Of a stretch of 64,000 bases of DNA, positions 54,195-62,241 are shown in pieces; position 1 is the stretch's first letter; each line of letters opens with the position of its first letter. The notes beneath the pieces are model-generated. The model made no database searches and was not told the origin of the DNA. It saw nothing but the letters and a program-made list of their open reading frames with translations. The DNA comes from Pseudomaricurvus alkylphenolicus. Lineage in GTDB: Bacteria; Pseudomonadota; Gammaproteobacteria; Pseudomonadales; Cellvibrionaceae. The stretch covers positions 1 through 64,000 of the forward strand of contig NZ_JAAQPI010000025.1 of assembly GCF_011683955.1 (NCBI RefSeq), given 5' to 3'. The translations under genes and the position numbers were made by a program.

Positions 54195-56455
54195 CTTTGC
54201 GCACTGGGCTGCCAGGGCACTTGCTGAGCCCTCACGGGCTCACTGAGCAGATAACCCTGCACTTCGTCGCAGCCGATGTTTTGCACAAATTCGAGCTGCA
54301 TGGGATTTTCAATGCCCTCAGCAATGACTTTCAGATCCAGGCTTTTGGCCAGGGCGACAATGGCCTGAATAATGCGCTGATCCTCGTTGGAGGGCAGCCC
54401 CTCGATAAAGCTGCGGTCAACCTTGAGATTGTCGACGGGAAAACGCTTGAGGTAGTTAAGGGAGGAATAACCGGTACCAAAGTCATCAATCGAAATGCTC
54501 ACCCCCATGCGTTTCATTTCATCCAGCATTTCGGCGCTGAAGACATGGTCGTGCATCAGGGTGCTTTCCGTCAGCTCCAATTCGATGGCGTCGGCGCGCA
54601 TCTCAGTGGTTTTCAGAATATCCCGCAATGTCTGAATAATGTAGCCGCCGACAAACTGTTTCGCCGATACATTGACGGCCACTCTGGGTGGCTGCACCCC
54701 CTGCTGATGCCAGCGCACCCACTGGGCGCAGGCCTCGCGCAGCACCCAATTGCCAAGCGGGCGTATCAGACCGGACTCCTCGGCAATCTCGATAAACTGG
54801 CTCGGCATGATCAACCCTTTTTCGGGATGCTGCCAACGCAACAGCGCTTCCATGGCCGTGGGCTCACCATCTTCCGCGCTGAGAATCGGCTGGTAATAAA
54901 GCTCAAACTGCATCTCCTTGACGGCCTGATGCAGAGAGTTTTCCATATTCAGGCGCGCCTTGGCTTTGGCGTTCATCGCCTCGGTATAAAACTGGTAGTT
55001 GTTCTTGCCCACTTCCTTGGCGTGATACATCGCGGTATCCGCATTTTGCAACAGCGTTTTGGGCTCACTGCCGTCGGATGGATAAAACGAGATACCGGTG
55101 CTCGCACCCGTGAAGACTTCGCGATTGCGAATCACAAAAGGCTCCGACAAGGCGTGTTTGATTTTCTCTGCCACGTGCGCCGCCGTTGTCACCGCCTGAG
55201 TACGATCCTGCAGGTCGCCCAGAATCACAGTAAACTCATCGCCGCCCATGCGCGCGATGGTGTCCTCATTGCGCACGCAATCGCGCAGCCGCTGCCCCAC
55301 CTGGTGCAGCAACGCATCTCCTAAAGCGTGCCCCAGTGTATCGTTGATGGATTTAAAGCGATCCAGATCGAGAAACAGCAACGCCACCTGGCCACTTTTG
55401 CGTTTGGCGCGATTGATCGCCTGCCCCAGCCGATCAGAAAACAGACTGCGGTTGGGCAGACTCGTCAGCGGGTCAAAATACGCGAGGCGCTGAATGCGGT
55501 TTTCGCTGTTCTTTTTTTCCGTAATGTCGGAAAAGTAGCTGATGGTGTTGATGACCTTGCGATTGATATCACGAAGAACGGTAATCGCGACCCACGCCGG
55601 GAACACCTGCCCGTCTTTACGGCGATGCTGAATTTCTCCTTCCCAGAAGTCCTTGCGCTCAAGACTGTCGCTGATGGATTTGAAATAAGAGGAGGCATAA
55701 CGCTCAACGTCCATCAGCTGGGGCGACTGTCCCACTGCCTCCTCAACGCTGTAGCCGGTAAGGCGGGAAAAGGCCTGATTCACCTGCACAATCTTGCCCT
55801 GGGTATTGGTGATATAAATGGCCGTCAGGCTGTTTTCAAACACCTTGGCCGCCAGAGCCATGGCCTCCAGATTCTGCTTGCGGGTGCTGACGTCTCTGCA
55901 GATACAGATCGCGCCCTGTAACTGCCCGTGGTCGTCCAGAGAGGGAACACATTGAACCTGAAGCGTCACGCGAAACCCGTCGCGGTGATTCACTACCAGG
56001 GTTTCCGGCGAGGTCCCCTTGGAGACCAGCTCTGCAGCCGATAACTGCCTGAGCTGGTTCGATACAAAACGCTGCACCACCCGAAAACGGCTGTCATCGG
56101 CGTAAGTCATTGCATGGTTGTATAGTCGCTTGAAGACTTCAGCGGTGTAGCCGAGTACATTCTCGACGGAGGGTCCGACATAGTAGAGGCTGCCATCAAT
56201 CCCCACCCCCAGCACCATATCGCTGAGGCGGTCAGCCACCTGAGACAGTAAAAAACCGGGATCAGTCGAGTCCACCTGGCCCTGGTGAAGCTCGGATTCG
56301 TCGCTGAGTACGCGGCTGACATCAGCCCAGGAGGGGTCTGCCTGCGGGGCAGTGTTAGAGGTTTTGGCCTTGGACCCGCCAGAGTCCTTTTTATCAGCAG
56401 GGGCGGCCGTCGCAGAGTCGGACTGGGGGCTTCGGGAAACCGGCTTGTCTGACAT
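54185..56455 (-). CDS. PAS-PAS-GGDEF-EAL cyclic-di-GMP protein
   Basis: 756 residues from ATG 56453-56455 (GGGAGG 6 bases upstream). Disordered N-terminus (1-60), PAS domains at about 70-190 and 200-315, GGDEF at about 330-485 and EAL to the end. The GGDEF motif is intact (RMGGDEF) with an RNED inhibitory site five residues before it, and the EAL motif reads MEALLRW, also intact. No membrane segment, so a cytoplasmic sensor that can in principle both make and degrade c-di-GMP. Monocistronic. Confidence 0.93.
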   Translation of the reverse strand: MSDKPVSRSPQSDSATAAPADKKDSGGSKAKTSNTAPQADPSWADVSRVLSDESELHQGQVDSTDPGFLLSQVADRLSDMVLGVGIDGSLYYVGPSVENVLGYTAEVFKRLYNHAMTYADDSRFRVVQRFVSNQLRQLSAAELVSKGTSPETLVVNHRDGFRVTLQVQCVPSLDDHGQLQGAICICRDVSTRKQNLEAMALAAKVFENSLTAIYITNTQGKIVQVNQAFSRLTGYSVEEAVGQSPQLMDVERYASSYFKSISDSLERKDFWEGEIQHRRKDGQVFPAWVAITVLRDINRKVINTISYFSDITEKKNSENRIQRLAYFDPLTSLPNRSLFSDRLGQAINRAKRKSGQVALLFLDLDRFKSINDTLGHALGDALLHQVGQRLRDCVRNEDTIARMGGDEFTVILGDLQDRTQAVTTAAHVAEKIKHALSEPFVIRNREVFTGASTGISFYPSDGSEPKTLLQNADTAMYHAKEVGKNNYQFYTEAMNAKAKARLNMENSLHQAVKEMQFELYYQPILSAEDGEPTAMEALLRWQHPEKGLIMPSQFIEIAEESGLIRPLGNWVLREACAQWVRWHQQGVQPPRVAVNVSAKQFVGGYIIQTLRDILKTTEMRADAIELELTESTLMHDHVFSAEMLDEMKRMGVSISIDDFGTGYSSLNYLKRFPVDNLKVDRSFIEGLPSNEDQRIIQAIVALAKSLDLKVIAEGIENPMQLEFVQNIGCDEVQGYLLSEPVRAQQVPWQPSAQSAI

Positions 56456-56703
56456 CCACTTCCTCCCTTGTCGCGTTCTTATGATCGGCCTTTCAAATAG
56501 TATAGGGTGATATCGACGCTGCGGTGGCGCGCAATTCAACTTTATAGAAAAGTCATCTATCGATTGCCGAGATCCTTCCATTTAGCTCTTAAAAACGTCC
56601 GCCAGATGATTGACTCCATTGCCGCTTTTGCCGAAACTTGCCGCCATTTACCGCAGAACGCTTCTTTTAGTTTTTTAGCTTTCCATTTGAGGTTACCAGC
56701 CAT

Positions 56704-58368
56704 ATGGCACAGTACGTTTACTCCATGAACCGGGTGGGCAAGGTCGTCCCCCCAAAACGCGAAATCCTGAAAGATATCTCCCTTTCTTTCTTCCCTGGGG
56801 CCAAAATTGGTGTGCTTGGCCTTAACGGTGCGGGTAAATCGACGCTGCTGCGCATCATGGCTGGTGTCGATACCGACTACAACGGCGAAGCCCGCCCGAT
56901 GCCCGGCATCAAAGTGGGTTACCTGCCCCAGGAGCCTCAGCTCGACCCGGAAAAGGACGTGCGCGGCAATGTCGAAGATGGCGTACGCGAAGCGCTGGAT
57001 GCCATGGCCGCTCTGGATCAGGTGTTTGCCGACTACGCCGAACCGGACGCCGACTTTGACGCCCTGGCCAAAAAGCAGAGCCAGCTCGAAGACATTATCC
57101 AGGCCTGGGATGCCCACAATCTGGATCACAAGCTCGAAGCGGCTGCCGACGCCCTGCGCCTGCCGCCCTGGGATGCCGATGTCACCAAACTCTCCGGCGG
57201 TGAACGCCGCCGTGTGGCACTGTGCCGCCTGCTGCTGTCCCGCCCGGACATGCTGCTGCTGGACGAACCCACCAACCACCTGGATGCCGAATCTGTCTAC
57301 TGGCTGGAGCGCTTCCTGGTGGACTTCCCCGGCACCGTCGTCGCCATTACCCACGATCGCTACTTCCTCGACAATGCCGCCGGCTGGATTCTGGAACTGG
57401 ACCGTGGACACGGCATCCCCTACGAAGGCAACTACTCCAGTTGGCTGGAGCAGAAAGAAGCTCGCCTGGAGCAGGAAAAGCGCTCAGAAGCCTCTCACCA
57501 GAAAGCCATCAAAGCCGAACTGGAATGGGTGCGCCAGAACCCCAAGGGGCGTCAGGCCAAGAACAAGGCGCGTCTGGCTCGCTTTGAAGAGATGCAATCT
57601 CAGGAATTCCAGACCCGCAACGAAACCAACGAAATCTATATTCCACCCGGCGAGCGCCTGGGCGACAAGGTCATCAACTTCAACAATGTCACCAAGAGCT
57701 ACGATGACCGTCTGTTGTTTGAAGACCTCAGCTTCTCCATTCCCAAGGGCGCCATTGTCGGTATTGTCGGCGCCAACGGTGCCGGTAAGTCAACCCTGTT
57801 CCGCATGATCTCCGGTAAGGAACAACCCGATAGTGGCGACATCGAAATCGGTGAAACCGTACAGGTCGGGTTCGTGGAGCAGAGCCGTGAACACCTCGAC
57901 GACAACAAAACCGTATGGGAAGAAGTCTCCGAGGGGCAGGACATCATTCGCATCGGCAACTATGAGGTCAGCTCGCGCAGCTACGTGGGCCGCTTTAACT
58001 TCAAGGGCTCCGACCAGCAGAAGCGTGTGGGCGAGCTCTCCGGCGGTGAGCGCGGTCGCTTGCACCTGGCCAACACCCTCAAGCAGGGCGCCAATGTCTT
58101 GCTGTTGGACGAACCCTCAAACGACCTGGACGTGGAAACCCTGCGCGCCCTGGAAGAAGCGCTGCTGACCTTCCCCGGCTGCGCCCTGGTGATCTCACAC
58201 GACCGCTGGTTCCTGGACCGAGTTGCCACTCACATCCTGGCCTACGAGGATGACGGCAGCATCGAGTTCTTTGAAGGCAACTACACTGAGTACCACGAAG
58301 ATCTGGTTGCCCGTAAGGGCGAAGATGCACAACCTCATCGCATGCAGTACAAAAAGCTGAAGAGCTGA
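56704..58368 (+). CDS. ettA: Energy-dependent translational throttle protein EttA
   Basis: ABC-F ATPase, 554 residues. Two ABC domains: Walker A GLNGAGKST and GANGAGKST, signatures LSGGERRRVALCRLL and LSGGERGRLHLANTL, Walker B LLLDEPTNHLD and LLLDEPSNDLD. The linker contains EWVRQNPKGRQAKNKARLARFEE, as in EttA. No membrane domain. It gates the first peptide bond according to ATP level. Confidence 0.97.
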   Translation: MAQYVYSMNRVGKVVPPKREILKDISLSFFPGAKIGVLGLNGAGKSTLLRIMAGVDTDYNGEARPMPGIKVGYLPQEPQLDPEKDVRGNVEDGVREALDAMAALDQVFADYAEPDADFDALAKKQSQLEDIIQAWDAHNLDHKLEAAADALRLPPWDADVTKLSGGERRRVALCRLLLSRPDMLLLDEPTNHLDAESVYWLERFLVDFPGTVVAITHDRYFLDNAAGWILELDRGHGIPYEGNYSSWLEQKEARLEQEKRSEASHQKAIKAELEWVRQNPKGRQAKNKARLARFEEMQSQEFQTRNETNEIYIPPGERLGDKVINFNNVTKSYDDRLLFEDLSFSIPKGAIVGIVGANGAGKSTLFRMISGKEQPDSGDIEIGETVQVGFVEQSREHLDDNKTVWEEVSEGQDIIRIGNYEVSSRSYVGRFNFKGSDQQKRVGELSGGERGRLHLANTLKQGANVLLLDEPSNDLDVETLRALEEALLTFPGCALVISHDRWFLDRVATHILAYEDDGSIEFFEGNYTEYHEDLVARKGEDAQPHRMQYKKLKS

Positions 58369-58384
58369 TAAGGCTTTAAGCGTA

Positions 58385-58409
58385 CAGAGGCCGGCCCCTC
58401 CGGCCTCTG
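58385..58409 (+). terminator. Hairpin after ettA
   Basis: CAGAGGCCGG and CCGGCCTCTG make a perfect 10-bp stem with a 5-base loop, 17 bp past the stop; only CATTCTT follows, so termination may be partial. The next 60 bases are featureless up to the REP-like element. Confidence 0.5.
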
Positions 58410-58476
58410 CATTCTTACCGACTTACTGTGCAGCCCTTCCCTTTCTGCCGCCTACCGCCCAATTTCGCCCACACAC

Positions 58477-58555
58477 CCGTAGCAGCGCGCTCTGAGCGCG
58501 ACCAGGGTTAAACCACAAAAGCCCCCGATGTGGCGCGCCGCGCGCGCTGCTACGG
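58477..58555. repeat. REP-like palindromic element, copy 2
   Basis: It begins CCGTAGCAGC and ends GCTGCTACGG, perfect 10-bp inverted ends. The first 27 bases are identical to those of the element at 42366-42424, but the interior differs and includes GCGCGCCGCGCGCGC. It lies between ettA and the dksA-like gene. Confidence 0.65.
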
Positions 58556-58672
58556 TGAATCCTATTCCTGCAATACCCCTTTTGGTTGATCCAGCTCAAA
58601 AAACCTCGCGTCGGTTGCCACCATAATGCGATAACTCATAAAAAACCGATGTTTTAAGCCAACGATTAGCCT

Positions 58673-58996
58673 ATGACCCAATCACAAATTCGCCGGACTT
58701 TACTACAACGCCAGTTCGAACTGACTCAGCGACTCAGCGCCCTGGAAGTGGACTTACAAAAAAGCCACAGCCATGACTGGTCGGAACAAGCCCAGGAAAG
58801 AGAAAACGACGAAGTACTGGAAGCCATTGCCAGCCGCACCGCCAATGAGCTGATGCAAATTGATCAGGTACTGAGGAAGATCGGCAGCGCGGGTTACGGC
58901 ATCTGCGTAAACTGCGGCCATGCTATCGGCAAAGAACGCCTCAAGGTGTTACCGGAAACTCAACACTGTGTGAGCTGCGCGAAACTGGCCCACTAA
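58673..58996 (+). CDS. DksA/TraR-family zinc-finger protein
   Basis: 107 residues. An N-terminal helical region (about 5-70) is followed by a C4 zinc finger CVNC-17-CVSC (C78, C81, C99, C102). It is shorter than DksA and lacks the full DxxDxA tip, so it is a DksA-like accessory protein that may act on RNA polymerase. ATG start. Confidence 0.88.
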   Translation: MTQSQIRRTLLQRQFELTQRLSALEVDLQKSHSHDWSEQAQERENDEVLEAIASRTANELMQIDQVLRKIGSAGYGICVNCGHAIGKERLKVLPETQHCVSCAKLAH

Positions 58997-59007
58997 CGCT
59001 CGCTTGC

Positions 59008-59517
59008 TCAGGGCGCTGAGATTTCCCTACCCTGCCAGCTGAACGCCACCGGCCAGAGTTTCTGATCCCGGTCATACCCCTGCCAGAGGCTGGCATAGGT
59101 ACGGCCACTGCGGGGATGCAGCCCGCCGGGCGCAAGTTCGGACAGAGGCCAGAGCACAAACGCATTGGTTTCCACCTCATCGCGAGGCAGCACCACGCCG
59201 TCAATAATTCCGCAACACTGATCATAGGTCAGGATATCGATGTCCAGGCTGCGACCACTGAACTTGGGATCTCCCCGCCGGCGACCATTATCGTCCTCAA
59301 TGGCTTTCAGCACCGCCGACAATTGACCAACGGACAACTGTGTCTCCAAGCTCACCACCAGATTAAGAAAGTTGTCGCCGGCAAAACCCACCGCTTCGCT
59401 TTCAAAGACACGTGAGATTCCCAGAGGGCCAAAACGCTCACTCAAAGCGTCGAGGCCGGCAACGATGTGTTTTTGCGCCTCGGTATTGCTACCCAGGCCC
59501 AGAAATACCATCGCCAT
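59008..59517 (-). CDS. folK: HPPK, 2-amino-4-hydroxy-6-hydroxymethyldihydropteridine kinase
   Basis: Folate synthesis, 169 residues from ATG 59515-59517, one base after the folB stop. It contains FLGLGSNTEAQKHI, GFAGDNFLNLVV, RRRGDPKFSGRSLDIDIL (metal-binding Asp pair) and LPRDEVETNAFVLWPLSELAP. Starts further upstream overlap folB and lack a Shine-Dalgarno sequence. Confidence 0.94.
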   Translation of the reverse strand: MAMVFLGLGSNTEAQKHIVAGLDALSERFGPLGISRVFESEAVGFAGDNFLNLVVSLETQLSVGQLSAVLKAIEDDNGRRRGDPKFSGRSLDIDILTYDQCCGIIDGVVLPRDEVETNAFVLWPLSELAPGGLHPRSGRTYASLWQGYDRDQKLWPVAFSWQGREISAP

Positions 59518-59518
59518 A

Positions 59519-59875
59519 TCAGCCTCGATCTCCACGCTCAATCATCAGCCCCACATCCGCTGCCTGGGGAACCGCTCCCGGCTTGCCCAGCCGGAGCCGA
59601 ACCCAGGGGACCGAGAATTCGTCCTGCACCAACTTGCAGATCGCTTCCGCCAGACCCTCAATCAATTCAAACTGATTGTTTTCCGCCAACGCCAAGATAC
59701 GCTGGCTCACCGCCCCGTAATCCAGTGCATACTGAATATCGTCTGTTGCCGCAGCCTTGCGGATATCAGTGGCCATCTCCAGATCAATGCAAAGCGTTTG
59801 GCGCACACGGCGCTCCCAGTCATAAATACCAATGGTGGTATCCAGGCGTAAGTCGCGAATATAAACAATGTCCAT
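59519..59875 (-). CDS. folB: Dihydroneopterin aldolase
   Basis: 118 residues: MDIVYIRDLRLDTTIGIYDWERRVRQTLCIDLEM carries the active-site Glu, and the catalytic Lys is in RLRLGKPGAVPQA. It is followed immediately by folK and preceded by tsaD (24-bp gap). Confidence 0.95.
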   Translation of the reverse strand: MDIVYIRDLRLDTTIGIYDWERRVRQTLCIDLEMATDIRKAAATDDIQYALDYGAVSQRILALAENNQFELIEGLAEAICKLVQDEFSVPWVRLRLGKPGAVPQAADVGLMIERGDRG

Positions 59876-59899
59876 AGGGGGTCAGCAAGCTATAGCGGG

Positions 59900-60934
59900 T
59901 TAGGGATTTAGAGGCTGCAGGGAATCCAGAGGCCAGCGGGGCCGGGCCTGCACCCCCAAATCCTCACCCTGGCCAGCGAGCAGGCGCTGACAACCGGCGT
60001 AGGCAATCATGGCGCCGTTATCGGTGCAGAATTCGTGACGCGCGTAGAAGACTCGTGCGCCAATTTTCGCCAGAGCCGCCTCCAGCCGCTCACGCAGGCG
60101 GGTATTGGCAGACACCCCGCCGGCAATAACGAGGGTCTTGTAGCCCACCTGCTGCAGGGCTCGGCGACACTTGATCACCAAGGTGTCTACCACCGCCTCC
60201 TGGAAGGCACAGGCGATATCCGCACAGGTCTGATCATCCGGCAGACCATTTTCCAGTGCATGCTCGGTGACCGTATTCAGGGTATAGGTCTTTAGCCCAC
60301 TAAAGCTGAAGTCCAGCCCCGGACGATCCACCATTGGTCGGGGAAAGGTAAAACGATCAGGGTCGCCCTGCTGCGCCAGTTTGGCCACCTGCGGGCCACC
60401 CGGGTAATCGAGATCCAGCATTTTTGCCGCCTTGTCGAAGGCTTCGCCGGCAGCATCGTCGAGGGACTCACCCAGCAACTGGTAGTGGCCAATACCTTCC
60501 ACCTGCACCAGCTGGGTATGGCCACCTGAAACCAGCAGCGCCACAAACGGGAACTCTGGAGGCTCTTCCTCCAGCATGGGCGCCAGCAGGTGCCCCTCCA
60601 TATGGTGGACTCCAACGGCGGGAACCCCAAGGCTATAGGCCAAAGAGCGGCCGATGCAGGCCCCAACCATCAATGCCCCAACCAAGCCTGGCCCCGCGGT
60701 ATAAGCGACCGCATCTATATCTTGCTTGGTCAGCCCGGTGTCCGCCAACACGCCGTTAATTAAAGGCAGGGTCTTGCGGACATGGTCCCTGGAAGCCAAT
60801 TCCGGCACCACGCCGCCGTACTCGCTATGGACCGCAATCTGGCTATAGAGGCGGTGGCCCAGCAAGCCCTTGTCACTGTCGTAGAGAGCGATACCGGTTT
60901 CGTCGCAGGAGGTTTCAATACCGAGAACGCGCAT
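59900..60934 (-). CDS. tsaD: tRNA N6-threonylcarbamoyladenosine transferase TsaD
   Basis: 344 residues from ATG 60932-60934 ([24 protein letters not shown] upstream). Metal-binding [17 protein letters not shown], and the C-terminal [19 protein letters not shown] are all present. It adds the t6A base to ANN-decoding tRNAs. Divergent from rpsU, as in other gammaproteobacteria. Confidence 0.97.
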   Translation of the reverse strand: MRVLGIETSCDETGIALYDSDKGLLGHRLYSQIAVHSEYGGVVPELASRDHVRKTLPLINGVLADTGLTKQDIDAVAYTAGPGLVGALMVGACIGRSLAYSLGVPAVGVHHMEGHLLAPMLEEEPPEFPFVALLVSGGHTQLVQVEGIGHYQLLGESLDDAAGEAFDKAAKMLDLDYPGGPQVAKLAQQGDPDRFTFPRPMVDRPGLDFSFSGLKTYTLNTVTEHALENGLPDDQTCADIACAFQEAVVDTLVIKCRRALQQVGYKTLVIAGGVSANTRLRERLEAALAKIGARVFYARHEFCTDNGAMIAYAGCQRLLAGQGEDLGVQARPRWPLDSLQPLNP

Positions 60935-61169
60935 AATGTGGCACCTATGACCCTGTTTCAATGGTGTAGTCAGGCAATTCATAACTATAGATGAATAACG
61001 ACAGGCGCTATTGCGAGCCGAATCACCACGGGGGCGGCATAATAAATCAGTCCCAGGGCAGTGAGCCAGCCAAATGACCGCAATTGTGCAGTCTTTCTGC
61101 CAAATTCGCACAAATTTCAGCCAGGTATCGGGAATTTCACGAAAGGCCCATTTTCCTGACAACCCCTGG
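60935..61169. other. tsaD-rpsU divergent gap
   Basis: No gene is visible. On the minus strand a TATAGT box near 60983-60988 could belong to a tsaD promoter but has no good -35. The rpsU promoter follows at 61170-61198, and the bases from there to 61330 form its leader. Confidence 0.4.
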
Positions 61170-61198
61170 TTGCAGTCCTCCTACGTTATGTATAGAAT
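61170..61198 (+). promoter_or_regulatory. Promoter of rpsU-yqeY-dnaG
   Basis: TTGCAG (61170-61175) and TAGAAT (61193-61198) are 17 bases apart, followed by TTGCGCCCC, a GC-rich discriminator that suggests growth-rate control. It predicts a leader of about 125 bases before rpsU. Confidence 0.75.
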
Positions 61199-61330
61199 TT
61201 GCGCCCCTTGGATTATGAGAATCACCCACGGGATCGACCATTGGCGCCCTCTTCTTTATATACAAGGGCAGGGCCATCACTGGACCCGGCGTGCTTCTCA
61301 CGGTGAATTGACAATTTAACAGGTAAACAG

Positions 61331-61546
61331 ATGCCTTCAGTAAAACTTAAAGAAAACGAGCCATTCGATATCGCTCTGCGTCGCTTCAAGCGTTCTTGTG
61401 AAAAAGCCGGTATCCTGGCTGAAGTTCGTCGTCGCGAATTCTACGAAAAGCCAACCACCGTTCGTAAGCGCGCTGCTGCTGCCGCTGTTAAGCGTCACGC
61501 CAAGAAAGTTCAGCGCGAATCCCGCAAGTTTCAGCGCCTCTACTAA
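61331..61546 (+). CDS. rpsU: 30S ribosomal protein S21
   Basis: 71 residues: [28 protein letters not shown] with a Lys/Arg-rich C-terminus. First gene of the macromolecular synthesis operon (rpsU-yqeY-dnaG). The 188 bases after it contain only a weak CCCG/CGGG hairpin near 61566-61583. Confidence 0.97.
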   Translation: MPSVKLKENEPFDIALRRFKRSCEKAGILAEVRRREFYEKPTTVRKRAAAAAVKRHAKKVQRESRKFQRLY

Positions 61547-61734
61547 GTTGACCGTTCCCGCCTAAAGGCCGGGAGCCCGACTTAGCGCGCTTCGGAATTA
61601 GAGCACAGGGCTCGCAACACCCCGCCCGCCACTGCCTAACTCCTCTTGCAATTCACCAGACACTGCCGGCACCTAGTGCCCGCGGTGTTGTTGTGTTTTT
61701 AGCTTCGGTGCCATTGAAAGGAAAGGAACCAGAC

Positions 61735-62178
61735 ATGTCCCTTAAAAATGAAATCAAAGATGCCATGAAAGCCGCCATGCGCGCCAAGGAAAAAGAGCGC
61801 CTGGGTACCATTCGCATGATTCAGGCTGAGATCAAACGCATTGAGGTCGACGAACGCATTGAAGTCGACGACGCTCGCCTGCTGGTGATTCTGGATAAAA
61901 TGTGCAAACAGCGTCGCGATTCCATTACCCAGTACGAAGATGCCGGCCGCGACGAACTGGCTGCGATCGAAAAGCAGGAAATGGCCGTCATTCAGGAATT
62001 TCTGCCCGCCGCCCTGAGCGAAGCTGAAATCGAGCAGATTGTTACCGATGCCATTGCCAGCACCGGCGCCGAAAGCGCACGCGACATGGGCAAGGTCATG
62101 GGTATCATCAAGCCACAGATCCAAGGGCGTGCCGATATGGGCGCTGTCAGTAAAATCGTAAAAACCAAACTCGGCTGA
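61735..62178 (+). CDS. yqeY: GatB/YqeY-domain protein
   Basis: 147 residues from ATG 61735 (AGGAA upstream): MSLKNEIKDAMKAAMRAKEKERLGTIRMI ... AVIQEFLPAALSEAEIEQIV ... DMGKVMGIIKPQIQGRADMGAVSKIVK. It resembles the tRNA-binding tail of GatB; its role may be in tRNA handling but is not established. It lies between rpsU and dnaG. Confidence 0.93.
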   Translation: MSLKNEIKDAMKAAMRAKEKERLGTIRMIQAEIKRIEVDERIEVDDARLLVILDKMCKQRRDSITQYEDAGRDELAAIEKQEMAVIQEFLPAALSEAEIEQIVTDAIASTGAESARDMGKVMGIIKPQIQGRADMGAVSKIVKTKLG

Positions 62179-62241
62179 TTACCAAACGGGCAGCGGCCAC
62201 AAGCACTAGTGGCCGACGCCGGTTGCAAGTAGACTGGACTC

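Noticed and set aside
58477..58555. The inverted-end element as an insertion sequence
   Set aside because: It is under 100 bp, has no transposase and no target duplication that I can see; a REP-like element fits better.
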